Source: an uncultured Romboutsia sp.
GTDB lineage: Bacteria; Bacillota; Clostridia; Peptostreptococcales; Peptostreptococcaceae
Assembly: GCA_904418825.1 (NCBI GenBank)
Contig: CAJFPU010000002.1
Span: forward strand, 1-64,000
Direction of reading: 5' to 3'
Length of the DNA: 64,000 nt
Shown here: one piece after another, positions 35,860 through 45,622 of the stretch
Layout of the letters: each line of letters opens with the position of its first letter
Numbering within the stretch: the first letter of the stretch is position 1
Made by a program: the position numbers and the translations under genes
The notes under the pieces: model-generated
Database searches by the model: none
What the model was told of the DNA's origin: nothing
What the model saw: only the letters and a program-made list of their open reading frames with translations

Positions 35860-38238
35860 ATGAACCAAAAATCGCTGAGAGTTTTAGAATTCAATAAAAT
35901 AATTGAATTATTGAAAAGTAAAGCTTCATCTTCGTTAGGTTTAAAATATATAGAAGAGTTAGTTCCAAGTTCAGATTTTGAAGAAGTTAAGTACATGCAG
36001 CAAGAAACAAGTGAAACGCAATCAATACTTACTAAAAGAGGATACGTAGGCTTACAAGGTATACATGATATAGAAGATAAAGTAAAAAGAGCTAAAGTAG
36101 GAGCAAGTCTTGATCCAGGAAGTTTAATAATGATAGCAGATACTTTAAGAGCTGCTAGAACATTAAGAAATAGTCTATCTGGTAGTGATGAAGAAGATTT
36201 TAATTATCCAATAATACAATCTTTATCAAATGGATTATATGCATATAGAGAGATAGAAGATGCAATATATAATGCAATAATAAGTGAATTAGAAATATCA
36301 GATAATGCATCATCAACGCTTAGAGATATTAGAAGACGAATAGTTCAAAAGAATCAATCTATAAGATCTAAATTAAACTCTATAATATCATCAACTACAT
36401 ATCAAAAATATTTACAGGATGCAATAATATCAGTAAGAGGAGATAGATTTGTTGTTCCTGTAAAAGCTGAATATAGATCTCAAGTTGCAGGTATAGTTCA
36501 TGATCAATCTTCATCAGGAGCAACCTTATTTATAGAGCCTATGAGTATAGTTGATATGAACAATGAACTTAGACAATTAAGACTTAATGAACAAGAAGAA
36601 ATAGAAAGAATACTTCAAGAATTATCAGGTATGGTTGGTGAAGTAAGTGAAGATTTAATATCAAATCAAGAGATACTAGGTAGACTTGATTTTGCATTTG
36701 CAAAAGGGAAGTTATCAATGCAAATGAGAGGTGTAGAGCCTACATTAAATAAAGATAAGTTTATAAATATAAAAAATGGTAGACATCCATTATTAGATAA
36801 GAAAACTGTAGTGCCAAACAGTATATATTTGGGAAGAGACTTCCATACATTAGTTATAACAGGTCCAAATACAGGTGGTAAAACTGTAACAATAAAGACT
36901 GTTGGATTATTTGCTCTTATGACTCAAAGTGGACTTCATATATCTGCAGATTATGGAAGTAGCATGTGCGTATACGATAATGTATTTGCGGATATAGGTG
37001 ATGAGCAAAGTATAGAACAAAGTTTATCAACATTCTCATCTCACATGACAAATATTGTATCTATATTAAAAGATGTGACTGAAAACTCTTTAGTTATATT
37101 TGACGAATTAGGTGCAGGTACAGACCCTATAGAAGGTGCAGCACTTGCTATAGCAATACTTGAAGATGTAGCTATGGCTGGAGCAAGATGTATAGCTACA
37201 ACTCACTATACTGAAATAAAAAATTATGCACTTACTAAAAATGGTGTAGAAAATGCTGCAGTTGAGTTTGATTTAGATACATTAAGTCCTACTTATAAAT
37301 TATTAATAGGTGTTCCAGGAAAATCAAATGCCTTTGAAATATCTAAAAAATTAGGACTTAATGATTATATAATAACTAGAGCTAAGGAATTTATAGATAC
37401 TGATAATATAGAATTAGAAGATATATTACAAAGTGCAGAAAAAAATAGAATAAAAGCTGAAGAAGAAAAAATAAAAGCTGAGAAATTAAGAGAAAGTATT
37501 GAAAAATTAAAGATAGAATATGATGAGAAACTTGAAAAGTTTGCAAGTCAAAAAGAAAAAATGCTTGAGCAAGCAAGACAAGAAGCATTTAGAATTACTA
37601 GACAAGCAAAAGAAGAAGTAGATAATATAATAAAAGAATTAAGAAGATTAGAAGAAGAAAGAGCATCTAAAGAGAAAAATCAACAAATAGAAGCTCTTAG
37701 AAAAGAATTAACAAGTACTATGGGAAGTTTACAACCTACAGTTAAGAGTATGATAGTTCCTAAAGTTGCAAGTAAAGAAATAACTGATTTGAAGTCAGGA
37801 GAAGATGTAAGAGTAATAACTTTAAATCAAGAAGGTACTGTTATTTCTGTTGATAAGAATAAAAAAGAAGCTGTAGTACAAATTGGTATAATGAAAATGA
37901 CACTACCGTTTAAATCATTGCAAAAGGTTAAAAAAGATGTTAAGAAAACTGTAACAAAATCAACTAGAAATATAATAAAATCTAAGTCAGGTAACGTAAA
38001 GAGTGAAGTAGATTTAAGAGGTATGAATTTAGAAGAAGCAATTATGGAAGTTGAAAAATATCTAGATGATGCATATGTTGCAGGTTTAGAAAATGTAACA
38101 ATAATACATGGTATAGGTACGGGAGTGTTAAAATCAGGACTTCAAGATATATTAAGAAGAAACAGACATGTAAAATCTCAAAGAGCTGGTCAATATGGTG
38201 AAGGTGGAGCAGGAGTAACTATAGTTACATTAAAATAG
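35860..38238 (+). CDS. mutS2: MutS2 ATPase/endonuclease
   Basis: The 792-residue length is typical. The core lacks the MutS mismatch-recognition domain. Walker A is GPNTGGKT at 335-342, followed by Walker B LVIFDELGAGTDPIEGAAL and TTHYTEIKNYAL. A long coiled coil (about 515-625) and a KOW-like patch lead to the C-terminal Smr nuclease domain from about 716 (VDLRGMNLEEAIMEVEKYLDDA, then IIHGIGTGVLKSGLQDILR). MutS2 suppresses recombination and, in Bacillus, splits collided ribosomes. The ATG is 6 bases after AAGGAGG. Confidence 0.96.
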   Translation: MNQKSLRVLEFNKIIELLKSKASSSLGLKYIEELVPSSDFEEVKYMQQETSETQSILTKRGYVGLQGIHDIEDKVKRAKVGASLDPGSLIMIADTLRAARTLRNSLSGSDEEDFNYPIIQSLSNGLYAYREIEDAIYNAIISELEISDNASSTLRDIRRRIVQKNQSIRSKLNSIISSTTYQKYLQDAIISVRGDRFVVPVKAEYRSQVAGIVHDQSSSGATLFIEPMSIVDMNNELRQLRLNEQEEIERILQELSGMVGEVSEDLISNQEILGRLDFAFAKGKLSMQMRGVEPTLNKDKFINIKNGRHPLLDKKTVVPNSIYLGRDFHTLVITGPNTGGKTVTIKTVGLFALMTQSGLHISADYGSSMCVYDNVFADIGDEQSIEQSLSTFSSHMTNIVSILKDVTENSLVIFDELGAGTDPIEGAALAIAILEDVAMAGARCIATTHYTEIKNYALTKNGVENAAVEFDLDTLSPTYKLLIGVPGKSNAFEISKKLGLNDYIITRAKEFIDTDNIELEDILQSAEKNRIKAEEEKIKAEKLRESIEKLKIEYDEKLEKFASQKEKMLEQARQEAFRITRQAKEEVDNIIKELRRLEEERASKEKNQQIEALRKELTSTMGSLQPTVKSMIVPKVASKEITDLKSGEDVRVITLNQEGTVISVDKNKKEAVVQIGIMKMTLPFKSLQKVKKDVKKTVTKSTRNIIKSKSGNVKSEVDLRGMNLEEAIMEVEKYLDDAYVAGLENVTIIHGIGTGVLKSGLQDILRRNRHVKSQRAGQYGEGGAGVTIVTLK

Positions 38239-38262
38239 ATTAATACTAATAAGGTGATAGAT

Positions 38263-38709
38263 GTGATACTGGTATCAGCATGTTTACTTGGAATAAATTG
38301 TAAATACAATGGTGATAATAATAAAAATGAAAAAGTAGAAGAATATCTTAAAGATAAACAATTTATAATGGTTTGCCCAGAACAATTAGGAGGACTATCA
38401 ACACCACGTGATCCATCAGAGATTATAAGGCTAGATGGTAATGCTGTTATAGAAGGAAAAACCAGTGTAATTAACAATAAAAGACTAGATGTAACAGAGA
38501 AATTTAAACAAGGTGCTATGGAAACCTTAAAAATAGCCGATTTATATGAATGTAAAAAAGCGATACTAAAAGAAGGTAGTCCATCATGTGGATCTAGTTG
38601 TATATATGATGGAACTTTTACAGGTAAAAAAATACATGGAGTTGGAGTGACAACAGCCTTACTTAGACAAAATGGAATAGAAGTTATTAGTGAAAAGGAT
38701 ATAATGTGA
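38263..38709 (+). CDS. DUF523 family protein
   Basis: This 148-residue protein matches DUF523: ILVSACLLGINCKYNGDNN at the N-terminus, VCPEQLGGLSTPRDPSEI, and ILKEGSPSCGSSCIYDGTFTGKKIHGVGVTTALLRQNGIEVISE. The invariant cysteines suggest metal or Fe-S binding, but function is unknown. Two GTG codons (38254, 38263) are possible. The second is preferred because AAGGTGAT lies just upstream and homologues start MILVSACLLG. It lies 24 bases after mutS2 and may be co-transcribed. Confidence 0.85.
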   Translation: MILVSACLLGINCKYNGDNNKNEKVEEYLKDKQFIMVCPEQLGGLSTPRDPSEIIRLDGNAVIEGKTSVINNKRLDVTEKFKQGAMETLKIADLYECKKAILKEGSPSCGSSCIYDGTFTGKKIHGVGVTTALLRQNGIEVISEKDIM

Positions 38710-38809
38710 ATACATAATATAAATATATAATATAAATAGCGTCAAATACTTGAAAAAACTTAAAATTTGATTTACCATAAAATAATAATAATAAGAGAGG
38801 AGCAATATA

Positions 38810-40510
38810 ATGCAAGACTTTAAAGTAGCAGTAGCAACATGCTTAAAAGAACATATAGAAGAATTGACTTTAGAAGAAATAACAGCACTTATAGAAGTGC
38901 CACCAAATAAAGAAATGGGAGATTTTGCATTTCCATGTTTTAAATTAGCAAAAGTTTTTAGAAAAGCACCAAATATGATAGCGGCTGAATTATCTGAAAA
39001 AATAGAACCTAAAGGTGTTATATCTAATGTTACACCATTAGGTGGATATATAAACTTTTTTGTTAATAAATCTCAATTAGCAGAAACAGTTATAAAAGAT
39101 GTATTAACAAAGAAAGAAAAGTACGGTCATAGCGATTTAGGTAAGGATAAAACTATAGTAATAGATTTCTCATCTCCTAATATAGCAAAACCATTCCACA
39201 TTGGTCATATAAGAACTACAGTTATAGGTAATGCCTTATACAAAATATATGATTCTCAAGGATATAATACAGTTAGAATAAACCACTTAGGAGATTATGG
39301 AACTCAATTTGGTAAGCTTATAGTAGCTTTCAAATTATGGGGAAATAAAGAAGCTGTAGAAGCTAATCCAATACCAGAATTATTAAAATTATACATACAA
39401 TTCCACGATGAAGCTGAAAAGCATCCAGAAATGGAAGATGAAGCAAGAGCTTGGTTTACTAAGTTAGAAAATGGTGATGAAGAAGCTAAGGCATTATGGC
39501 AATGGTTCAGAGATGAAAGTTTAAAAGAATTTGCTAGAGTTTATAACTTATTAGATATAGAATTTGATTCATATAATGGAGAAAGTTTCTATTCAGATAA
39601 AATGGATAGAGTTATAGATATAATAAAAGATAAAGGATTACTTCAAGAATCTCAAGGAACTAATATAGTAGACTTAGAAGAATACAATATGCCACCGGCA
39701 CTTATAACTAAGAATGATGGATCTACATTATATATGACAAGAGATTTAGCAGCAGCATTATACAGAAAAGAAAATTATGACTTTGAAAAATGTATATATG
39801 TAGTTGGTTCACAACAAAGCTTACACTTCCAACAATTATTTAAAGTTTTAGAACTTGTTGGATTTGAATGGGCTAAAGATATGGTACACGTTCCATTTGG
39901 TATGGTTGCATTAGAAGAAGGGACTATGTCTACAAGAAAAGGTAGAGTAGTGTTCTTAGAAGATGTTTTAAAACAAGCTATAGAAAAGACAAAAGAAACT
40001 ATGCTTACTAAAAATCCAAATGCTTTAAATGTTGATGAAATAGCTAAGCAAGTTGGTGTTGGAGCAGTAGTATTCCAAGAATTATCTAACAGTAGAATAA
40101 AAGACTACACATTCTCATGGTCAAGAACATTAAGCTTTGAAGGAGAAACAGGTCCTTACGTTCAATATACTCATGCTAGATGTTGTGCAGTTTTAAGAAA
40201 AGCTGAAGAAGATGTTACAACAGATATTAATTATGAATTATTAAATGATGTAGATAGTGCGGAAGTTTTAAAAGTTATAGCATCATTTAATAAAACAATA
40301 CTTAATTCTATGAGAAAAAATGAGCCACATATAATAACAAGATTTGTTCTAGATTTAGCACAAGCATTCAATAAATTCTACCATGATAACTCTATATTAG
40401 TAGAAGATGCTGAGTTAAGAAAAGCTAGACTTGCTTTAGTTGCAGCTACTAGACAAGCATTAGAAAATGGTCTTAAATTATTAGGAATGCAAGCACCAGA
40501 AAGAATGTAA
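38810..40510 (+). CDS. argS: Arginyl-tRNA synthetase
   Basis: This class I synthetase of 566 residues is full length. The N-terminal Add-1 domain covers about 1-110. The HIGH motif appears as FHIGHIRTT, and the KMSKS equivalent is MSTRKGR, as usual for many bacterial ArgRS enzymes. FVLDLAQAFNKFYHDNSIL in the C-terminal DALR anticodon-binding domain is also diagnostic. The ATG follows GAGAGGAGC. No T-box is visible upstream. Confidence 0.97.
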   Translation: MQDFKVAVATCLKEHIEELTLEEITALIEVPPNKEMGDFAFPCFKLAKVFRKAPNMIAAELSEKIEPKGVISNVTPLGGYINFFVNKSQLAETVIKDVLTKKEKYGHSDLGKDKTIVIDFSSPNIAKPFHIGHIRTTVIGNALYKIYDSQGYNTVRINHLGDYGTQFGKLIVAFKLWGNKEAVEANPIPELLKLYIQFHDEAEKHPEMEDEARAWFTKLENGDEEAKALWQWFRDESLKEFARVYNLLDIEFDSYNGESFYSDKMDRVIDIIKDKGLLQESQGTNIVDLEEYNMPPALITKNDGSTLYMTRDLAAALYRKENYDFEKCIYVVGSQQSLHFQQLFKVLELVGFEWAKDMVHVPFGMVALEEGTMSTRKGRVVFLEDVLKQAIEKTKETMLTKNPNALNVDEIAKQVGVGAVVFQELSNSRIKDYTFSWSRTLSFEGETGPYVQYTHARCCAVLRKAEEDVTTDINYELLNDVDSAEVLKVIASFNKTILNSMRKNEPHIITRFVLDLAQAFNKFYHDNSILVEDAELRKARLALVAATRQALENGLKLLGMQAPERM

Positions 40511-40546
40511 TTTATATAAGTGTACAGGGATGTCGAAAATCGATAC

Positions 40547-40576
40547 TTTACATCTAAAAATGTAATATTGTATAAT
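40547..40576 (+). promoter_or_regulatory. Candidate promoter after argS
   Basis: TTTACA at 40547-40552 and TATAAT at 40571-40576 are spaced by 18 bases. A transcript would begin near 40583. Confidence 0.55.
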
Positions 40577-40582
40577 AATAAG

Positions 40583-40660
40583 TAAGTTAGTAGTATACAC
40601 TCGTTTGTACACTACTATTCCCCTGTATAAACGACAGCTTGTAAGCTGTCTCTTTTTTTT
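40583..40660 (+). ncRNA. Short structured transcript or leader ending in a terminator
   Basis: The stretch contains a hairpin of AGTAGT (40589-40594) with ACTACT (40611-40616), continued by TAC with GTA. A strong terminator follows: GACAGCTT (40633-40640) with AAGCTGTC (40643-40650) and eight T. Upstream, TACAGGG can also pair with CCCTGTA across the whole segment. It may be the argS terminator region, a leader attenuating the gene at 40747, or a free RNA of about 75 nt. No known riboswitch core is seen. Confidence 0.45.
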
Positions 40661-40746
40661 GATTTGCATAGATTATAATATAGTATATTAAATTAATTAC
40701 TTGATAAAAATAATAATTATAAAATATTACAAGGAAATTTATACTT

Positions 40747-41670
40747 ATGAAAGATAATTTAATAAAAAAAGCATATATATCTGCATTTGATATAGATGAT
40801 AAGAATTTAAAAGACTTAATAGTGATCAATACAAAATGTTTAGTAGATGACAAGGTCCAAAGAAGTGTATATATAGATAATAAGAGATTGAAAGATGAAT
40901 TAATATATTATAAGTTTTATGGAGGAATACCTAATTATAATAATATACTTAATATTTTATTACCTGTGATAGTATCTAATACAAATATTAAGAAAAGTGA
41001 AAATGAGGTAATTGAATTAATTCAGAGATATGTTAAATATTTAAAAAAAGAAGAATATTTATTTGAATATATATTAGCATCTATTTTATACAATTCAATT
41101 ATTCATAATATAATAGAAGATAGAAATATAGATTATAAAGATTTGCTTCAAAAAATAAAGGAACAAATTATAGGATTTACTATTTCACTAGATAAATCAA
41201 ATACTATAAAGTTTCAAATGGCAAGAATAAATGCTATACAGCAAATAGATAAGTATATAGAATTAAAAGTACAAGATTATGACGATGAGAAAATTTTAGG
41301 CAGTTTATTAAATATATTATATGATATATATATTGAAGATAGAGAAGTTAAAGATTTTGGAAGTAAGAGTATAAAAAAATCTATACTATCTATATTAGGA
41401 GATGATGAAAATCACAATATAGACAATATAGATTTTATTTTATCGATGTCAGAATACATAGTTAAATTAAGACAGTATAAAATTAATAAAAAAGTATACG
41501 ATAAAAATTCAGACCCTAGATACTTAATAAATCTTAATGAAGGTGATGTATATAATGATCCTATATTCAATCAGATAAAAATTATATCTAAGAATTTTAA
41601 TAATAATATACTAAATATAAATATTAAATCTAAATCTGGCTTATATGTATTGAAATTTAAAAAGGCTTAG
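40747..41670 (+). CDS. Hypothetical protein, 307 residues
   Basis: I do not recognise this protein. It is soluble, predicted mostly helical, rich in Ile, Lys, Asn and Asp, with no signal peptide, membrane helix or cysteine motif. The middle (about 75-260) has repeated amphipathic helices, as in helical-repeat or scaffold proteins. The C-terminus (NILNINIKSKSGLYVLKFKKA) looks like beta strands. Base composition and codon use match its neighbours. The ATG follows AAGGA by about 11 bases. It converges on the small gene at 41674-41874 with only 3 bases between the stop codons. Confidence 0.65.
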   Translation: MKDNLIKKAYISAFDIDDKNLKDLIVINTKCLVDDKVQRSVYIDNKRLKDELIYYKFYGGIPNYNNILNILLPVIVSNTNIKKSENEVIELIQRYVKYLKKEEYLFEYILASILYNSIIHNIIEDRNIDYKDLLQKIKEQIIGFTISLDKSNTIKFQMARINAIQQIDKYIELKVQDYDDEKILGSLLNILYDIYIEDREVKDFGSKSIKKSILSILGDDENHNIDNIDFILSMSEYIVKLRQYKINKKVYDKNSDPRYLINLNEGDVYNDPIFNQIKIISKNFNNNILNINIKSKSGLYVLKFKKA

Positions 41671-41673
41671 AAT

Positions 41674-41874
41674 TTACTTATTTGATTCTAAGTAGTTTAT
41701 AAAGTCTTCTTCTGTTGTTTCAGTTAAAAAACAGATTTCTTTTACTATATTATTTCTAAGATCGATAAAATCTTCAAGACCTGTATTTTCATTAGTGTAT
41801 TCTAATGCTTTTAAAATAAGTAATAAGTCTCTCTTTGATAAAGCGTTGATAGATACTTGGTCAATTAATTCCAT
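41674..41874 (-). CDS. Small acidic hypothetical protein, 66 residues
   Basis: The frame has a good ribosome site (AAAGGAG, 7 bases before ATG) and an even codon pattern, so it is probably a real gene. The protein is acidic and helical (ALSKRDLLLILKALEYTNENTGLEDFIDLRNNIVKEICFL), ending TTEEDFINYLESNK. No domain was recognised. It lies convergent to the 307-residue hypothetical protein. Confidence 0.6.
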   Translation of the reverse strand: MELIDQVSINALSKRDLLLILKALEYTNENTGLEDFIDLRNNIVKEICFLTETTEEDFINYLESNK

Positions 41875-42036
41875 AAAAAACTCCTTTTCTAACTTATATA
41901 ATTATAATACTAATATTCTACAAAATATATGTAAAAACCTTCTATTAAAAAATATTTAGATAATGTTTTACACATATTATTTTAACCTAAAAATAGCATA
42001 AAAATATACAATAATATTAATAAAGAGGTGAAATAA

Positions 42037-43791
42037 TTGAAAATTTTATTAACAACATTAAATTCTAAGTTTATACATACCAATTTAGCTATAAGATATC
42101 TTAAAGAATTTGTAAAAGATTTAATAAAAGTAGATATAAGAGAGTATACAATAAATAATGACTTAGATTACATATTAAAGGATATATACAAAAATGACTA
42201 TGATATGATATTATTTTCTACATATATATGGAATGTAGGAGATATAGTTAAACTTTGTGAAAATATAAAAAAGATAAAACCGAGTACTATTATAGCACTA
42301 GGTGGACCGGAAGTAACTTATGATAGCGAAAACTCTATGGGAAAATACCCATTTGTAGATTACATATTATATGGTGAAGGGGAATTAGTATTTAGAGACT
42401 TAGTTATGTATCTTCAAGGTGATAAAAATATAGAAGATGTAGAAGGGATAGTATATAGAAAAGATAGTCAAATAATAGTAAATAGACCTAAAGAATTATT
42501 ACAAAACTTAGATGAAATACCAAGTCCTTATGAAAACTTAGATCCTAAAGAATATGAAAATAGAATTGTTTATTATGAAACATCAAGAGGATGTCCTTTT
42601 AATTGCCAATATTGCTTATCATCGACACTTAAAGGATTAAGATATTTTAGTATAGATAGAGTAAAAAAAGATCTAAAAGCTTTGATAGATGCAAGAGTAT
42701 CACAAATAAAATTTATAGATAGAACGTTTAATGCAAACAAGAAGTTTGCAAAAGAGATAATGAACTTCCTTATGGAAAATGATAATGATTATACTACATA
42801 TCACTTTGAGGTAACGGCACATTTATTAGATGATGATATGTTAGAATTTTTATCTAACTGTAAAGAGGGATTATTCCAATTTGAAATAGGTGTACAAACT
42901 ACTAATCAAAAAGTACTAGATGCTGTTGGAAGAAGAGATGATTTTAGTAAATTATCTAAAGTAGTTAAGAAGATAGCATCATATAGAAATATCCATCAAC
43001 ACCTAGATTTAATAGCAGGACTTCCTTATGAAGACTATGCTAGCTTTGAAAAATCATTTAATGATGTATTTAATTTAGGTATAGAACATTTACAGTTAGG
43101 ATTTTTAAAGATGATAAAAGGAACTGGAGTAAGAAAAACTGCAGATGAACATGGATATAAATATAAAGATTATCCTCCATATGAAGTTTTATATAATAAT
43201 TATATTTCCTACTCTCAGATTTTAAAATTAAAAGATATAGAAGAAATTCTAGAAAAATACTATAATTCTAAGAACTTTGTATTGTCTATGAAATATATAA
43301 TATTCAATTATTATAAAGAAAGTCCGTTTAAATTCTTTGAAGAATTTGCAACTTATTTTGATGAAAATGGATATTTTGATGTTGCTCAAGGTAAAAATCA
43401 ACTTTATAAAATATTATTAGACTTCTATAATACTGTAATAAATAAAGATAATGAATTATTTAATGATATATTAAAATATGACTATATATCATTAGGAAAG
43501 ACATCAAATTTACCACAATTCTTTAATAAATTTGATGTAGAAGATTTTAAAAATAGATGTCACGTATTTTTACAAGATGAAAATAATGTATCAAAGTATT
43601 TACCAGATTTTTATGATAAACCTGCAAAACATATTATAAAATATGTTCACTTTGAGCCTTTTAAATTTGATATACTAGAACTTAAAAAAGATATATATAA
43701 AGATATAGATAAAGAAGATAATATAATAATGTTTGTATATGATGATAAAAAAATATTTGAAAAATCAAAGTCTTATAGAGTTATTATCTAG
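42037..43791 (+). CDS. B12-binding radical SAM protein (DUF4080 type)
   Basis: The 584 residues show a cobalamin-binding Rossmann-like domain (about 1-140: ILLTTLNSKFIHTNLAIRYLKEFV, MILFSTYIWNVGDIVKLC, LGGPEVTY). The radical SAM barrel follows, with CPFNCQYC at Cys186, Cys190 and Cys193 binding the [4Fe-4S] cluster. Downstream, FEIGVQTTNQKVLDAVGR and HLDLIAGLPYEDYASFEKSF are standard radical SAM blocks. The C-terminal part fits DUF4080. The substrate is unknown. The start is TTG 42037 after AGAGGTGA; homologous proteins start MKILLTTLNSKF. It may depend on the corrinoid importer at 48-51 kb. Confidence 0.88.
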   Translation: MKILLTTLNSKFIHTNLAIRYLKEFVKDLIKVDIREYTINNDLDYILKDIYKNDYDMILFSTYIWNVGDIVKLCENIKKIKPSTIIALGGPEVTYDSENSMGKYPFVDYILYGEGELVFRDLVMYLQGDKNIEDVEGIVYRKDSQIIVNRPKELLQNLDEIPSPYENLDPKEYENRIVYYETSRGCPFNCQYCLSSTLKGLRYFSIDRVKKDLKALIDARVSQIKFIDRTFNANKKFAKEIMNFLMENDNDYTTYHFEVTAHLLDDDMLEFLSNCKEGLFQFEIGVQTTNQKVLDAVGRRDDFSKLSKVVKKIASYRNIHQHLDLIAGLPYEDYASFEKSFNDVFNLGIEHLQLGFLKMIKGTGVRKTADEHGYKYKDYPPYEVLYNNYISYSQILKLKDIEEILEKYYNSKNFVLSMKYIIFNYYKESPFKFFEEFATYFDENGYFDVAQGKNQLYKILLDFYNTVINKDNELFNDILKYDYISLGKTSNLPQFFNKFDVEDFKNRCHVFLQDENNVSKYLPDFYDKPAKHIIKYVHFEPFKFDILELKKDIYKDIDKEDNIIMFVYDDKKIFEKSKSYRVII

Positions 43792-43800
43792 GAGGTTAGT

Positions 43801-44943
43801 ATGAAATTTAAAATAGAAAAACATATATTAAAAAAAGCTGAAGAGCTATCTTTTATAACTATAAAACATGATAGTGAATTCAAAGTAGAAGGATATAATA
43901 TTCCAAGTGAAGGATTACAAGTACCTATAAAAAATGAAGTATTAGTAAAAGGTATAAAGGAAAAAACAGCACAAGATAATATAAATGCAATGTCTATTGC
44001 TGATGCAATGATATACATAATAGGTATAGATAGTCAGTTTAGATACAATGAAGAATATAAAAAGTTCTTAAATGCATTTAAAAATAAAGTAAACTTAGAT
44101 TTAAACGCATATATGGGATATATGTCTAGAAAATATTTTGATATTGGAGAATATACGGATTCTTTAATATACTTAAAAGCACTTATAACTATGAATAATG
44201 ATGATATAAATGGATTATATCACTATGCTATAGTATGTCAGGAAGTTGCTAAGAAGTATCAAAAAGATAATGATGATAAGGCTATGAATGATTTCTTATT
44301 AGAAGCATTAAATAAATTAGAAATGGTAATAGACTTAGATCCAGAATTTGCATTAGGATATTATCACCTAGGGTATCATTATTATAATCAAGGTCAATAT
44401 GTAAAAGCTAAAGTAATATGGGAAGAAGCATTAAAGTTAGGATTAGATGAAGATATAGTATCTGAAGTACAAGAAAATATAGGGAAAATGGATTTTAAAG
44501 TTCAATATGAAGAAGGCTATAATCTAGTATTCCAAGGAAGATGTGAAGAAGGATTAGAAAAATTATTACCTTTAGAAGAAGATCACTCTGATTGGTGGAA
44601 TTTATTATTTATGATTGGTCTAGCTTATAAAAATATGAATGAGATTGAGACTGCTAAAAAATATTTTGAAAAAATATTAGTAATAAAACCTCATCAAGTT
44701 GATACTATGGTTGAACTTGGTCTTTGCGAAGCTAGTACTTTTAATATGGAGAAGGCTATAGAATATTTTGAAACTGCTGCTAAAATAAAAGAAGATCCAG
44801 AAATTTTATGTAATTTAGGAATGGCATACTTAAATAATGGAGATTTAGATGATGCTATCTATTATATAGAGAGAGCATATGAGTTAGATCCACAAGATGA
44901 GATTACTATAGCATGCTTAAGAGAGTTAGATAAATATAGGTAA
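43801..44943 (+). CDS. Tetratricopeptide-repeat protein
   Basis: This 380-residue soluble protein has an N-terminal region (1-105) without recognised domain. At least six TPR-like helix pairs follow, for example EFALGYYHLGYHYYNQGQYVKAKVIWEEAL, NLLFMIGLAYKNMNEIETAKKYFEKIL and ILCNLGMAYLNNGDLDDAIYYIERAYELDP. TPRs mediate protein-protein contact. It starts 9 bases after the radical SAM gene with AGGAGG as ribosome site, so the two are very likely one operon, and the TPR protein may present or bind its substrate. Confidence 0.85.
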   Translation: MKFKIEKHILKKAEELSFITIKHDSEFKVEGYNIPSEGLQVPIKNEVLVKGIKEKTAQDNINAMSIADAMIYIIGIDSQFRYNEEYKKFLNAFKNKVNLDLNAYMGYMSRKYFDIGEYTDSLIYLKALITMNNDDINGLYHYAIVCQEVAKKYQKDNDDKAMNDFLLEALNKLEMVIDLDPEFALGYYHLGYHYYNQGQYVKAKVIWEEALKLGLDEDIVSEVQENIGKMDFKVQYEEGYNLVFQGRCEEGLEKLLPLEEDHSDWWNLLFMIGLAYKNMNEIETAKKYFEKILVIKPHQVDTMVELGLCEASTFNMEKAIEYFETAAKIKEDPEILCNLGMAYLNNGDLDDAIYYIERAYELDPQDEITIACLRELDKYR

Positions 44944-44958
44944 AAATATATAAACTTT

Positions 44959-44989
44959 AAAACTTCTATTGGTTAATAGAAGTTTTTTT
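44959..44989 (+). terminator. Terminator after the TPR gene
   Basis: AAAACTTCTATT (44959-44970) pairs with AATAGAAGTTTT (44975-44986), followed by more T. Confidence 0.88.
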
Positions 44990-45622
44990 GTATAATTATA
45001 ATATAAAGATACAATACAGATATTTAAAAGTAATAAATAAAATATTTATAGTAAATTAATTTATAAATGATAGTATCTAATTTATTATAATTCTACTTAT
45101 ATAATTATACAGAAATAATATATATACTAATTTTTTTAAAGTTAAACTACTATAAAATAGAAAATTAATGATAAGTATGAAATATTTATCAGTTTTCAAA
45201 TATAATATTTGACATATATCATACAAATTTAAATATGTTGATAAAAATATTCGATTTCATGTAGCGCATTTATAAAAAATGATATAATATAAGAATAGAG
45301 ATAACGAGGAAAGAAAGACTAGAAAAATAAATCTTTATTTTGTGTTTTTTAGGGAATATATAATTAAAAAGATTTTGTCATAATCTTATATTAAATTAAA
45401 TATTTGCTATAGATAACAAAATTAGATACAAAGAAGATAGAAAATTTATAGTGTTAAATCTATATGTGTTATATATTAAAATTAAAATATCATAAATTCT
45501 GATAAAAATAATAAGTCTCCGTATGACACTATAAAAAATAATCCAATGGATTTTATTATGTACTGTAATTAAAATATCAGAATGCAATAACTATTTATAA
45601 ATTATATTGGAGGATGAGAATT
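44990..45622 (+). other. Long AT-rich leader region before fhs
   Basis: About 630 bases hold no convincing gene. TATAAT at 45283-45288 is a possible -10 site without a clear -35. About 40 bases later AAAATAAA (45324-45331) pairs with TTTATTTT (45334-45341) and is followed by GTGTTTTTT, a weak attenuator-like terminator. That leaves a leader of roughly 330 bases to the fhs start. I looked for ZTP (pfl) and tetrahydrofolate riboswitch cores, which can precede fhs genes, and did not see them. Confidence 0.4.

Noticed and set aside
45396-45587. 63-residue minus-strand open frame in the fhs leader
   Set aside because: Very hydrophobic, Ile-rich composition typical of random A/T-rich translation, no ribosome site, and no recognisable domain.
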